Origin: Mycobacterium simulans
GTDB lineage: Bacteria; Actinomycetota; Actinomycetes; Mycobacteriales; Mycobacteriaceae
NCBI RefSeq assembly: GCF_900232995.1
Contig: NZ_OCVX01000003.1
Span: forward strand, 3,188,350-3,252,349
Direction: 5' to 3'
DNA length: 64,000 bases
Shown: piece after piece, positions 48,173 through 57,423 of the stretch
Position numbering within the stretch: position 1 is the first letter of the stretch
Layout of the letters: each line of letters starts with the position of its first letter
Notes under the pieces: model-generated
Seen by the model: only the letters and a program-made list of their open reading frames with translations
Databases searched by the model: none
Told to the model about the DNA's origin: nothing
Made by a program: the position numbers and the translations under genes

Positions 48173-50356
48173 TTGAAATCGGGCCTGCAAGCGGAACCGG
48201 TATCGGTAGAGGAGCCCGCTAAAGCCGGAAAACGTGGGCGTCGGTTTCTGCGGTTCTTCCGGGTGGGCATCCAGTCCAAGCTTCTGGTGACGCTGTTGGT
48301 CTGCAGCATCATGTCGGTCGCGGTGGTCGGCCTCGTCGGCTACGTTACCGGTCGTAATGCGCTGCGCGACGTAGCAACCGAGCGGTTGCTCGAGTTGCGT
48401 GAGTCGCAGAAGCGGCAGGTGGAGGCGCTGTTCGCGGAGCTGACGAATTCGCTGCTCGTGTACAGCAGCGGGTTCAGCGCCGTCGAGGCAACCGAGGCAT
48501 TCACCACGGGCTTCGCCCAATTGGCCAACGCGACGATCGACGCCGTCCAGCAGGAGGCGATCGTCAACTATTACAACAATGAACTGATCAAGCCGATCAA
48601 TCGGCTGACTGGCGACGATCTCGATATCAACGCCCTGCTGCCCAGTTCTAACGCGCAGAAGTACCTTCAGGCCTACTACACGGCGCCGTTCGAAAGGTCT
48701 AGTGACGCGATGCGCCGCAACAACTCCAACGACGGCAGCGCGTGGTCGGCAGCAAACGCCCGCTATAGCGAATTCTTCCGCGGGATAGTCACACGTTTCG
48801 ATTACCGGGATGCGCTGCTGCTGGACCTCGATGGCAATGTTGTCTACAGCGTGAACAAAGGCCCCGATCTCGGTACCAATATCCTCACCGGCCCATATCG
48901 CGAAACCAATCTGCGAGAGGCATATCAAAAAGCGTTGCGTTCCAACGACTTAGACTTCATCTGGATTACCGACTTCCAGCCGTATCAGCCGCAACTCGAC
49001 GCCCCCACCGCGTGGGTGGTTTCGCCGGTCGGGATGAACGGCCGAATGAACGGCGTGATGGCGCTGCCGCTACCCATCTCGAAGATCAACGACATCATGA
49101 ACGCCAGTAAGCACTGGGAAGCTGTCGGCATGGGCCGGTCAACCGAGACCTATTTGGCGGGACCGGACAACCTGATGCGTTCTGATTCAAGGCTTTTCCT
49201 GCAGGATCCGGAGGAATATCAGCGCGAGGCAATCGCTGGCGGCACGCCACCCGACGTCGTGAAGCAGGCGATTCGGTTAGGCGGCACGACGCTGGTGCAG
49301 CCGGTGCCAAGCGCGGGTCTTCGCGCGGCCCAACGCGGGCAGACCGGTGTCGTCAGGGACACCAGTTACCTGGGCAACAAGGAATTAGAAGCCTACGCCC
49401 CACTGGACGTACCGAACTCCGAATTGCACTGGTCCATTCTGGCGACTCGGGCAGATCGGGATGCGTATCAGCGATTGGCTTCGTTCGGCAAGACGCTGGT
49501 GTTGTCCGTCGCGGGCATCAGCTTGGTCATCTGTGTGGTGTCGATGCTGCTTGCCAAGCTGCTGGTGCGGCCCATCCGGCGACTGGAGGCCGGTACCGAG
49601 AAGATCAGCTCCGGCGACTACGAGGTCACCGTTCCGGTGAGCTCGCGAGACGAACTCGGCGACCTCACTGCGGCTTTCAACGAGATGAGTCGTAACCTCA
49701 AGATCAAAGAGGACCAGCTGAACGAGCAGCGTAGTGAAAACAGCCGCCTGCTGCTGTCGCTGATGCCCGAACCGGTGGTACAGCGGTATCGCGAGGGCGA
49801 AGAGATCATCGCACAGGAGCACCAAGACGTCGCGGTCGTCTTCGCCGACATGGTGGGGCTCGATGAGGTGTCGGAAAATCTGTCGGGCGACGAATTGATC
49901 GGGATTGTCAATGGGCTGTTCCGCGAGTTCGACTCTGCGGCCGAATCTCTTGGCGTGGAACGGATCCGCACGTTCCACAACGGCTATCTCGCCAGCTGTG
50001 GCGCCACCACTCCGCGCCTGGACAACATTCACCGCAGCGTCGACTTCGCCCTAGAGATTCAACACATTATCGATCGATTCAACAGTCAATCTCGCCACCC
50101 GCTGCGCCTTCGGGTCGGTATCAACACTGGCAAGGTCATCAGCGGGTTGGTCGGTCGATCAAGTCTCGTCTATGACATGTGGGGCAACGCGGTAAATTTC
50201 GCCTACCAAATGCACAATGGCGCAACCCAACCCGGCATCTATGTCACCTCGCAGGTTTACGAAGCCATGCGAGACATATGGGAATTCACGCCGGCCGGCG
50301 AGATTTCGGTCGGCGGATCCAGCCAGCAGATCTGGCGATTGTCGGAGCGGCGATGA
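48173..50356 (+). CDS. Membrane receptor with HAMP and class III cyclase-like domain, copy 2
   Basis: Same architecture as copy 1 in 727 residues: TM1 (about 36-57), sensor (about 60-435), TM2 (about 440-463), HAMP and cyclase fold (about 550-715). Metal Asp 559 (FADMVG), Asp 668 (YDMWG) and Asn 675 are kept; the second metal Asp is Asn 603, the purine Lys is Arg 599 and the transition-state Arg is Gln 679. I place the start at TTG 48173 behind AGAGGA; TTG 48146 is the far in-frame alternative. Sequence is clearly paralogous to copy 1 along the full length, including the sensor region. Confidence 0.9.
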   Translation: MKSGLQAEPVSVEEPAKAGKRGRRFLRFFRVGIQSKLLVTLLVCSIMSVAVVGLVGYVTGRNALRDVATERLLELRESQKRQVEALFAELTNSLLVYSSGFSAVEATEAFTTGFAQLANATIDAVQQEAIVNYYNNELIKPINRLTGDDLDINALLPSSNAQKYLQAYYTAPFERSSDAMRRNNSNDGSAWSAANARYSEFFRGIVTRFDYRDALLLDLDGNVVYSVNKGPDLGTNILTGPYRETNLREAYQKALRSNDLDFIWITDFQPYQPQLDAPTAWVVSPVGMNGRMNGVMALPLPISKINDIMNASKHWEAVGMGRSTETYLAGPDNLMRSDSRLFLQDPEEYQREAIAGGTPPDVVKQAIRLGGTTLVQPVPSAGLRAAQRGQTGVVRDTSYLGNKELEAYAPLDVPNSELHWSILATRADRDAYQRLASFGKTLVLSVAGISLVICVVSMLLAKLLVRPIRRLEAGTEKISSGDYEVTVPVSSRDELGDLTAAFNEMSRNLKIKEDQLNEQRSENSRLLLSLMPEPVVQRYREGEEIIAQEHQDVAVVFADMVGLDEVSENLSGDELIGIVNGLFREFDSAAESLGVERIRTFHNGYLASCGATTPRLDNIHRSVDFALEIQHIIDRFNSQSRHPLRLRVGINTGKVISGLVGRSSLVYDMWGNAVNFAYQMHNGATQPGIYVTSQVYEAMRDIWEFTPAGEISVGGSSQQIWRLSERR

Positions 50357-51756
50357 GCATCCTTGGCTCGGCCTGGTTCTACTGGGCCCTCGGAGTCGTA
50401 GTGGGCTTGCCCGTCGGGATTGTCGTTCTCACCGAGCTGCATCGCTCGCTTGTTCGTAGGCGAAGTCGACTGGCCGGCCAGGTTGGTCTGCTGCGCAACT
50501 ATGTGCTGCCGCTCGGGGCGCTCTTGTTGCTGATTGTCAATGCCACGGGTGTCCCGGCAGGCGACACCGCAGTGCGGATACTGACGACGGTCTTCGGCTT
50601 TCTGGTGTTGGTACTGCTGTTGTCGGGGTTAAACGCCACCGTCTTCGCGGGTGCACCCGAAGGCTCGTGGCGCAAGCGGATACCCGTCATCTTCCTCGAC
50701 GTCGCCCGTTTCGTACTTATCGGAGCCGGTCTGGCCGTGATCCTCTCCTATGTCTGGGGCGTTCGAGTCGCTGGATTGTTCACCGCGTTGGGTGTGACCT
50801 CGGTGGTCATCGGCTTGATGCTGCAAAACTCCGTCGGCCAGATCGTGTCTGGCTTATTCATGTTGTTCGAGCAGCCTTTCCAGATCAATGACTGGATCGA
50901 TACGACCACGGCACGGGGACGCATCGTGGAGGTGAACTGGCGCGCCGTGCACATCGAGACCGGCAGCGGATTGCGGATCACTCCAAACGCGGTGCTCGCC
51001 GGCACACCGTTCACGAATCTCAGCCGCCCCGCGGGCGCGCACGAATTGGCGATGACGACCAAGTTTTCGGACGCTGATTCTCCCGACCGAGTTTGTGCGA
51101 TGCTGACCCGCGTCGCCAGCGCGCTGCCGCAGCTCCTGGCGGGGGACATACCAATGTCGGAACCGCTCGGCGACGCCGAATACTGCACGACCATCGGGCT
51201 GGACTCGCCGGCCGACGAACGGGCCGCCAAAGCAACGTTTCTGCGGTGGATTTGGTATGCGGCACGGCGGGAGGGCCTGCACCTCGATGGCGCCGATGAC
51301 GACTTCTCGACGCCCGAGCGTATCGAGAACGCATTGCGAACGGTGGTGGCGCCGGTATTGCGGCTGAGCGATAGCGATAGGGCGTCGTTGCTCTCGCGCG
51401 CGAGGATCGTCCGCTACGGCGCCGACGAGATCGTGGAGTACGCCGGGCAGGTCCCCGCGGGGATGACGTTCTTGGTCAGCGGGCGGGTGCGGTTGGTCGC
51501 CACCACCGACGAGGGGTTGGACGTGCTGATTAGCACGCTGGACGAAGGCTCATTTCTGGGTCTGACCGCATTGACCCGGCAACCTAACCTCGCGAGCGCA
51601 TACGCGCTCGAAGAGGTGACCGCGGTCGAGATCGGTCGCGAGCATATTGAGCACCTTGTCATGCGGGAACCGTTGCTACTGCACGACTTTGGACACATCC
51701 TGGATGAGCGGCAAAGTAAAGTGCACCGGACACGCCGTGGTGAGGCGACGGGTTGA
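50353..51756 (+). CDS. MscS-type mechanosensitive channel with cyclic-nucleotide-binding-like domain, copy 2
   Basis: Exactly the length of copy 1 (467 residues), with the same membrane segments, pore (GLMLQNSVGQIVSGLFMLFEQPF is unchanged) and C-terminal cNMP-like fold. Its cassette, GLTALTRQPNLASAYA, again lacks the family's Glu and Arg. ATG 50353 overlaps the preceding receptor stop by ATGA. In M. tuberculosis other genes (including PE25-PPE41 and ahpC-ahpD) lie between this locus and proA; here proA follows after 219 bases. Confidence 0.9.
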   Translation: MSILGSAWFYWALGVVVGLPVGIVVLTELHRSLVRRRSRLAGQVGLLRNYVLPLGALLLLIVNATGVPAGDTAVRILTTVFGFLVLVLLLSGLNATVFAGAPEGSWRKRIPVIFLDVARFVLIGAGLAVILSYVWGVRVAGLFTALGVTSVVIGLMLQNSVGQIVSGLFMLFEQPFQINDWIDTTTARGRIVEVNWRAVHIETGSGLRITPNAVLAGTPFTNLSRPAGAHELAMTTKFSDADSPDRVCAMLTRVASALPQLLAGDIPMSEPLGDAEYCTTIGLDSPADERAAKATFLRWIWYAARREGLHLDGADDDFSTPERIENALRTVVAPVLRLSDSDRASLLSRARIVRYGADEIVEYAGQVPAGMTFLVSGRVRLVATTDEGLDVLISTLDEGSFLGLTALTRQPNLASAYALEEVTAVEIGREHIEHLVMREPLLLHDFGHILDERQSKVHRTRRGEATG

Positions 51757-51975
51757 GAGGCGTGCCGCAGCCTGCGGCGGCGTAACGCATCACACGGCTA
51801 TCCCGACTGCGACACTCACACCATGTACACGACTCGCCGTGGCGGGTGTGCGTGGCTTGAGTCTCGACGCGCAAAACCCCCATGGCCCGGGCGCGCCTGC
51901 GCGTCGACCGGCCGACCGCGCGCTTCACCGACGGCCCGTCTTACTAGGCCAGCTCAAGCCCGATACCCTGGGGTA

Positions 51976-53232
51976 ATGAGTGTGCACGCGCCGTCCCTTC
52001 CCGACCTGCGTAAAGAGGTGCACGAGGCCGCTCGCCGAGCCCGGGTGGCCGCCCGCCGCCTGGGCTCGCTGCCGACAGCCGTCAAAGACCGCGCGCTGCA
52101 CGCCGCCGCTGACGAGGTGCTCGCCCATGTCGACCAGATCCTGGCGGCCAACGCCGAAGATCTGAACGCGGCACGCGACGCGGACACCCCCGCTGCGATG
52201 CTTGATCGTCTGGCCCTCAACCCGCAGCGCATCGATGGCATCGCGGCCGGTCTTCGGCAGGTCGCGGGCCTACCCGATCCGGTCGGTGTCGTGCTCCGCG
52301 GCTACACCCTGCCCAACGGACTTCAGCTGCGTCAGCAGCGGGTGCCGCTCGGCGTGGTCGGCATGATCTACGAGGGCCGACCCAACGTCACCGTCGACGC
52401 CTTCGGGCTGACGCTCAAGTCAGGAAACGCCGCCCTGCTGCGCGGCAGCTCCTCGGCCGCGAGATCCAACGAAGCCCTGGTCACGGTGTTGCGTGACGCA
52501 CTGGTCAGCCAGGAGTTGCCCGCCGACGCCGTTCAGCTGCTGTCGGCCGCCGACCGGTCCACCGTGACCCATCTGATCCAGGCCCGCGGCTTGGTTGACG
52601 TGGTGATTCCGCGCGGGGGAGCGGGCCTGATCAACGCGGTCGTGCGCGACGCGCAGGTCCCCACCATTGAGACCGGCGTCGGCAACTGTCACGTGTATGT
52701 CCACGAAGCCGCCGATCTGGATGTCGCCGAACGCATCCTGCTGAACTCCAAAACTCGCCGGCCAAGCGTCTGCAACGCGGCCGAGACGTTGCTGGTCGAT
52801 GCGGCGATCGCCGAGCAGGCCATGCCGCGACTGCTGGCCGCCCTGCAGGATTCCGGCGTCACCGTGCATGCGGACGCTGGTGAGGAAGACCTGCGTCGGG
52901 AATACCTGGCGATGGATATCGCGGTAGCGGTGGTCGACGGCGTGGACGCCGCGATTGCCCACATCAACGAGTACGGCACCGGCCACACCGAAGCGATCGT
53001 TACCACTAACCTTGCTGCGGCCCAACGGTTTACCGAACAAGTCGACGCCGCCGCGGTGATGGTCAATGCCTCGACGGCGTTCACCGACGGCGAGCAGTTC
53101 GGCTTCGGCGCCGAGATCGGTATCTCCACCCAGAAACTGCACGCCCGCGGTCCGATGGGGCTGCCCGAATTGACCTCGACCAAGTGGATCGTCTGGGGCT
53201 CGCCCATTACGGGCCACATCCGTCCGGCCTGA
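51976..53232 (+). CDS. proA: Gamma-glutamyl phosphate reductase
   Basis: The second enzyme of proline synthesis reduces glutamyl-5-phosphate to the semialdehyde with NADPH. The 418-residue protein shows [23 protein letters not shown], the catalytic cysteine in [13 protein letters not shown] (about 263) and [22 protein letters not shown] near the end. ATG 51976 lies at the conserved N-terminus; the frame runs open upstream. Its partner proB is 31 kb upstream, as in M. tuberculosis where the two are also apart. Confidence 0.96.
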   Translation: MSVHAPSLPDLRKEVHEAARRARVAARRLGSLPTAVKDRALHAAADEVLAHVDQILAANAEDLNAARDADTPAAMLDRLALNPQRIDGIAAGLRQVAGLPDPVGVVLRGYTLPNGLQLRQQRVPLGVVGMIYEGRPNVTVDAFGLTLKSGNAALLRGSSSAARSNEALVTVLRDALVSQELPADAVQLLSAADRSTVTHLIQARGLVDVVIPRGGAGLINAVVRDAQVPTIETGVGNCHVYVHEAADLDVAERILLNSKTRRPSVCNAAETLLVDAAIAEQAMPRLLAALQDSGVTVHADAGEEDLRREYLAMDIAVAVVDGVDAAIAHINEYGTGHTEAIVTTNLAAAQRFTEQVDAAAVMVNASTAFTDGEQFGFGAEIGISTQKLHARGPMGLPELTSTKWIVWGSPITGHIRPA

Positions 53233-53259
53233 CGCACTCTTTATAAGGAGCGTTCCACC

Positions 53260-54135
53260 ATGAGCGTGCCCGCACGGTCCCTGCCGTTGTTCGCCGACAT
53301 CGCTGATGTCTCGCGGCGGCTGGCCGATACCGGCTACCTGCCCGATACCGCCACCGCAACGGCGGTCTTCCTCGCCGACCGCCTCGGCAAGCCCCTGCTG
53401 GTGGAAGGCCCCGCCGGCGTCGGCAAGACCGAGCTAGCCCGTGCCGTCGCCCAGGCAACCGGCTCGGGCCTGGTCCGGTTGCAGTGCTACGAGGGTGTCG
53501 ACGAGGCACGCGCCCTCTACGAGTGGAACCACGCCAAGCAGATCCTGCGGATCCAGGCCGGCTCCGGGGACTGGCAGGCCACCAAAGACGACGTGTTCAG
53601 CGAGGAGTTCTTGCTGCAACGTCCGCTGCTGACCGCCATCCGGCGCACCGATCCGACGGTGCTGCTCATCGACGAAACCGACAAGGCCGACATCGAGATA
53701 GAAGGCCTGCTGCTAGAGGTGCTCTCCGACTTCGCGGTGACCGTCCCGGAACTGGGCACGCTTACCGCAACCCGGGCGCCGTTCGTGTTGCTGACCTCCA
53801 ACGCAACCCGCGAGCTGTCCGAGGCGCTCAAGCGTCGCTGCCTGTTCCTGCACATCGACTTCCCCACCCCCGAGCTGGAGCGCCGCATTCTGTTGTCGCG
53901 AGTTCCCGAACTGCCTGAGCACCTCGCCGAGGAGTTGGTCCGCATCATCGGCGTGCTGCGCGGGATGCAGCTGAAGAAGGTGCCGTCGATCGCCGAGACC
54001 ATCGACTGGGGACGCACGCTGCTGGCGCTGGGCCTCGACACCATCGACGACGCGGTCGTTGCCGCCACGCTCGGCGTGGTCCTCAAGCACCAATCCGACC
54101 AACAACGCGCGACCGGCGAACTCAGGCTCAATTAG
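53260..54135 (+). CDS. MoxR-type AAA+ ATPase
   Basis: The 291-residue ATPase has Walker A GPAGVGKTELA (about 50), Walker B LLIDETDKAD (about 136), and sensor/arginine motifs (LTSNATRELSEALKRRC). MoxR proteins act as chaperones with a VWA-domain partner, which is encoded 18 bases downstream. The pair corresponds to Rv2426c-Rv2425c. Ribosome site AAGGAG precedes ATG 53260. The client or target complex is unknown. Confidence 0.93.
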   Translation: MSVPARSLPLFADIADVSRRLADTGYLPDTATATAVFLADRLGKPLLVEGPAGVGKTELARAVAQATGSGLVRLQCYEGVDEARALYEWNHAKQILRIQAGSGDWQATKDDVFSEEFLLQRPLLTAIRRTDPTVLLIDETDKADIEIEGLLLEVLSDFAVTVPELGTLTATRAPFVLLTSNATRELSEALKRRCLFLHIDFPTPELERRILLSRVPELPEHLAEELVRIIGVLRGMQLKKVPSIAETIDWGRTLLALGLDTIDDAVVAATLGVVLKHQSDQQRATGELRLN

Positions 54136-54153
54136 GGAAGGGGCCCAACCAAA

Positions 54154-55602
54154 ATGGCCACCCGACGCACCCGTCCTACCCGGCCGCTCGCCCCGCATGG
54201 GCTGCCCGGTCACTTGGTCGGGTTCGTGGAAGCGCTTCGCGGAAGCGGGATTTCGGTCGGCCCATCCGAGACGGTGGACGCCGGCCGGGTGATGGCAGCG
54301 TTGGGCTTGGGCGATCGTGAGGTGCTGCGCGAGGGCATCGCCTGCGCGGTGTTGCGCCGACCCGACCACCGTGACACCTACGACGCCATGTTCGACCTGT
54401 GGTTTCCCGCCGCATTGGGCGCACGGGCGGTGGTTTTGAACGACGCCGCCGCCGGTGACCCCGACGCTCGTGCTCTACCACCCGACGACGTCGAGGCGAT
54501 GCGGCAGATGCTGCTCGATCTGCTGACCGACAACCCGGACCTGGCCGATATGGACGAGCGGCTGGTCGCGATGATCGCGCGGATCGTGGAGGCCTACGGC
54601 AAATACAGTTCCAGCCGCGGCCCGTCTTTCTCGTCCTATCAAGCGCTCAAGGCGATGGCGCTGGATGAGCTGGAGGGTAAGCTGCTGGCCGGCCTACTCG
54701 CCCCGTACGGCGACGAGCCCACGCCGGCTCAGGAGCAGATAGCCAAAGCGCTTGCTGCGCAAAAGATTGCGCAGTTACGCAAGATGGTCGACGCCGAGAC
54801 CAAGCGGCGTACCGCCGAGCAGCTCGGCCGCGAGCATGTTCAGATGTACGGTATCCCACAGCTTTCCGAGAACGTCGAATTCCTACGAGCATCCGGTGAG
54901 CAATTACGCCAGATGCGACGGGTAGTCGCCCCGCTGGCCCGCACGCTGGCCACCCGGCTGGCGGCCCGTCGCCGTCGCGCCCGCGCCGGGTCGATCGATC
55001 TGCGCAAGACGCTGCGCAAGTCGATGTCCACCGGCGGCGTGCCGATCGACGTCGTGCTGCACAAACCGCGACCGGCGCGCCCGGAACTGGTGGTGCTGTG
55101 CGACGTTTCCGGATCGGTCGCTGGGTTCAGCCACTTCACCTTGTTGTTGGTTCATGCTCTGCGCCAACAGTTTTCGCGCGTTCGTGTGTTTGCTTTCATC
55201 GACACCACCGATGAGGTGACGCACATGTTCGGGCCCGAAGCCGACCTGGCGGTGGCGATCCAGCGGATCACCCGGGAGGCCGGCGTTTACAACCGCGACG
55301 GGCATTCCGACTACGGCAACGCGTTCGTCTCGTTCATGCAGGCATTCCCGAATGTGCTGTCGCCGCGCAGCTCGCTGCTGGTTCTCGGCGACGGCCGGAC
55401 CAACTACCGCAACCCGGCCGTCGACGTTCTCGACGACATGGTGACCGCCGCCCGGCACGCACACTGGCTCAACCCCGAGCCCAAACATCTGTGGGGCAGC
55501 GGCGATTCCGCAGTGCCGCGCTACCAAGAGGTGATCACAATGCACGAATGCCGGTCGGCCAAGCAGTTGGCGGCGGTGATCGACGAGTTGTTGCCCGTGT
55601 AA
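54154..55602 (+). CDS. VWA-domain protein (CoxE-like), partner of the MoxR ATPase
   Basis: The 482-residue protein has an N-terminal helical region (about 1-270), a basic RRRRARAGSIDLRKTLRKS segment and a CoxE-type von Willebrand A domain (about 308-480) with a MIDAS motif DVSGSVAG and the RTNYRNP loop. MoxR/VWA pairs mature or insert metal into enzyme complexes (for example CO dehydrogenase in CoxD-CoxE); the partner here is not encoded nearby. Start ATG follows GGAAGGGG. Confidence 0.92.
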   Translation: MATRRTRPTRPLAPHGLPGHLVGFVEALRGSGISVGPSETVDAGRVMAALGLGDREVLREGIACAVLRRPDHRDTYDAMFDLWFPAALGARAVVLNDAAAGDPDARALPPDDVEAMRQMLLDLLTDNPDLADMDERLVAMIARIVEAYGKYSSSRGPSFSSYQALKAMALDELEGKLLAGLLAPYGDEPTPAQEQIAKALAAQKIAQLRKMVDAETKRRTAEQLGREHVQMYGIPQLSENVEFLRASGEQLRQMRRVVAPLARTLATRLAARRRRARAGSIDLRKTLRKSMSTGGVPIDVVLHKPRPARPELVVLCDVSGSVAGFSHFTLLLVHALRQQFSRVRVFAFIDTTDEVTHMFGPEADLAVAIQRITREAGVYNRDGHSDYGNAFVSFMQAFPNVLSPRSSLLVLGDGRTNYRNPAVDVLDDMVTAARHAHWLNPEPKHLWGSGDSAVPRYQEVITMHECRSAKQLAAVIDELLPV

Positions 55603-55616
55603 GCGCCCGGCGTGCC

Positions 55617-56663
55617 TCAGCGTCTCCTCTGGAACACCAGCCAGCGCAACTCGACCGGGCTTTTCTCACGTTCGACCGGGAACAGGTCCGTGCCACTGAC
55701 CCAACCGGCGTACCAGCTCGTCGGCGGCCAGGCGCCGTCGGGCAGATTCGCCTTCTCGTAGTCGTAGACGGAGTCATCGGCAATGAGCTCCAGCGGTAGT
55801 CCGTTGGCAGCGTCTGCCATCTCGCGGCGCGTGAAGAATCCTGTATATACCTGCTGCCCGAACTCGCGTGCGCCCTGGTCGGGGGTGTAGCCGAGAGCCG
55901 TCAGGAAAACGCTGAAGACGATGCGTCCACCGGGAGCCAGGCGAACAGCGGCGAGCTCGAGCAGATTACGCAGCTGCTGCGTTGTCCGGAAGTCGGGCAC
56001 CACCTCGGACAGCGCGATCAGCTGATAATCGCGGCCCAGATCCTCCGTGCTTGCGAAGACATCACGCACGATGACGCGCACGTTGAGGGATTCCCGTTCG
56101 GCCTCGGTACGGATCATCTCGGCGAACTTCGGGGTCATTTCCACGACGTCGACCGGGTGTCCGCGCCGTGCCAAGGGAAGGGCGTTGCGCCCGGTTCCCG
56201 CCCCGATTTCGAGCACCGGATGGGTCGTGGGGTCGGCCGCTTCGTTGGCCAGCGCCCAGATGCGCGCGTCGGGTTCGGTGCCGAACAGCGGCGGCTGCCG
56301 GGTGCTGATCCAGTTCTCGTAGGCCTCGGCCAAGGTCCACCAGCGGGCGTTGACCTGGTAGTGCAACGTCCCGCCGACGGGCGCGTTATAGGTGATGACG
56401 ATGCTCGAACGCGGCGATCTGGCAAAAGCCTCGGCCAACTGGCCTTCGAGCACCTTCCGGACGTGCGCAAGTTCCTCGTCGGAAAACTTCCTGCCTACCG
56501 TCGCAAACAGGTTGTCACACATTTTCACGTATTCGTCGATCATGCCCGGGACCGCCGGAAGCGAGATTTCGCCCGTGACCACCGATCGGTGGTAGAGCTG
56601 CCGGGTCATTGCTTCTTGCAGTAGCTGCGTCGGTTCCTCCGAGGCGAGCGACAGATTGTCCAC
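55617..56663 (-). CDS. Class I SAM-dependent methyltransferase
   Basis: The 348-residue protein has an N-terminal helical part (about 1-130) and a methyltransferase core: motif I VLEIGAGTGRNALPLARRG (about 150-168), VDVVEMTP, VRDVFAS and ALSEVVPDF, then a C-terminal part (FFTRREMADA). The substrate is unknown. It is convergent to the VWA gene, 14 bases apart, and I do not recall an equivalent at this place in M. tuberculosis. Confidence 0.85.
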   Translation of the reverse strand: MDNLSLASEEPTQLLQEAMTRQLYHRSVVTGEISLPAVPGMIDEYVKMCDNLFATVGRKFSDEELAHVRKVLEGQLAEAFARSPRSSIVITYNAPVGGTLHYQVNARWWTLAEAYENWISTRQPPLFGTEPDARIWALANEAADPTTHPVLEIGAGTGRNALPLARRGHPVDVVEMTPKFAEMIRTEAERESLNVRVIVRDVFASTEDLGRDYQLIALSEVVPDFRTTQQLRNLLELAAVRLAPGGRIVFSVFLTALGYTPDQGAREFGQQVYTGFFTRREMADAANGLPLELIADDSVYDYEKANLPDGAWPPTSWYAGWVSGTDLFPVEREKSPVELRWLVFQRRR

Positions 56664-56733
56664 AGACCTCTTTTACACGACCGGGCGGGCTGTTGCCGGG
56701 CCATTGAATCAAAACGTGCCTGGCGGGCGCCGC

Positions 56734-57162
56734 TCAAGTCAGCAGTTCGACGTCCACATCGAACGCGCGATAGATCTCCAACGCTCGCCGATCGCGAGTT
56801 GCCAGGCGGAGTCGATGCTCCTTCGCGGCCGCGCCGACCAGCGCGTCGTAGACGGTCCCGCCGGCGATTGCGGCCGTCCCAAGTTCGGCTAGCAGCGACG
56901 TTGCCGCCCGAGGGCCGAGGAATCGGGTCTCTGGGAAGGTGTGGGTAAGCAGCTTCGTGACGGTGGCCGGAGTCCTGCGGGCCGGCGGCGGCAAGCGAGT
57001 CAGCACCGAGAAGGTCTCAAAGGCTGCGTGGCCAGCGAGGCCGAGCGTGTGGCCACTCAACGCGCGAAAGGTCTGCTCATGTTGTGCATGGTCGGCCACC
57101 ACGAGCGCGACCGCGACGCTGGTGTCGACCAGCAGCGTGCCTGCCCTAGCGCTGGCCGGCAT
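56734..57162 (-). CDS. VapC-type PIN-domain RNase toxin
   Basis: The 142-residue PIN protein opens LLVDTSVAVAL with the first acidic residue, has GHAAFETFSVLTRLP with the second, and TVYDALVGAAAKEHRLRLATRDRRA with the third and fourth. PIN toxins of this group cut tRNA or rRNA. ATG 57162 lies inside the 3' end of vapB, an overlap of 17 bases typical of these operons. The set of catalytic acids looks complete, so it is probably functional. Confidence 0.88.
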   Translation of the reverse strand: MPASARAGTLLVDTSVAVALVVADHAQHEQTFRALSGHTLGLAGHAAFETFSVLTRLPPPARRTPATVTKLLTHTFPETRFLGPRAATSLLAELGTAAIAGGTVYDALVGAAAKEHRLRLATRDRRALEIYRAFDVDVELLT

Positions 57163-57379
57163 CGCGCAGCGTCCGCACGACCGCGTCGTCAATATCGGCT
57201 CCGCCGGCCGGTATCACCAAACGGCCGTCCCGCTCACCGAGCGACTCACCGGAGAGCGCCTCGACACGTAGGGCTGCCCCGTCGGCGGTGACCTCGACTT
57301 CACCCGGCCTGAGCCCGAGATGATCCCGCAATGGCTTGGGAATAACCAATCTTCCTGCCTTATCGATGGTTGCACGCAT
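57146..57379 (-). CDS. VapB-type antitoxin, AbrB/SpoVT fold
   Basis: The 77-residue protein begins [31 protein letters not shown] sequence, the swapped-hairpin AbrB DNA-binding fold, and ends in a variable tail that should wrap the toxin. It precedes and overlaps vapC and probably represses the operon. It is divergent from nadD, with 44 bases between the starts. Confidence 0.88.
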   Translation of the reverse strand: MRATIDKAGRLVIPKPLRDHLGLRPGEVEVTADGAALRVEALSGESLGERDGRLVIPAGGADIDDAVVRTLRDAGQR

Positions 57380-57423
57380 GCCTAGACGATACCGCGTTGC
57401 CTGGTCAAGTAAGCTGGCAAACC

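Larger units (their letters stand above)
44547..51756 (+). repeat. Diverged tandem duplication of the receptor-channel gene pair
   Basis: Two units of about 3.6 kb (44547-48142 and 48173-51756) have the same gene order, the same ATGA overlap and the same channel length. Pore and HAMP regions are nearly identical, the sensor and linker regions differ at many positions. The join at 48143-48172 is 30 bases. Divergence between copies indicates an old duplication, or acquisition of a related pair. Confidence 0.85.

Noticed and set aside
57370..57423. TTG at 57370 as the nadD start
   Set aside because: It would overlap the vapB start and add residues absent from NadD proteins; GTG 57424 gives the conserved N-terminus.
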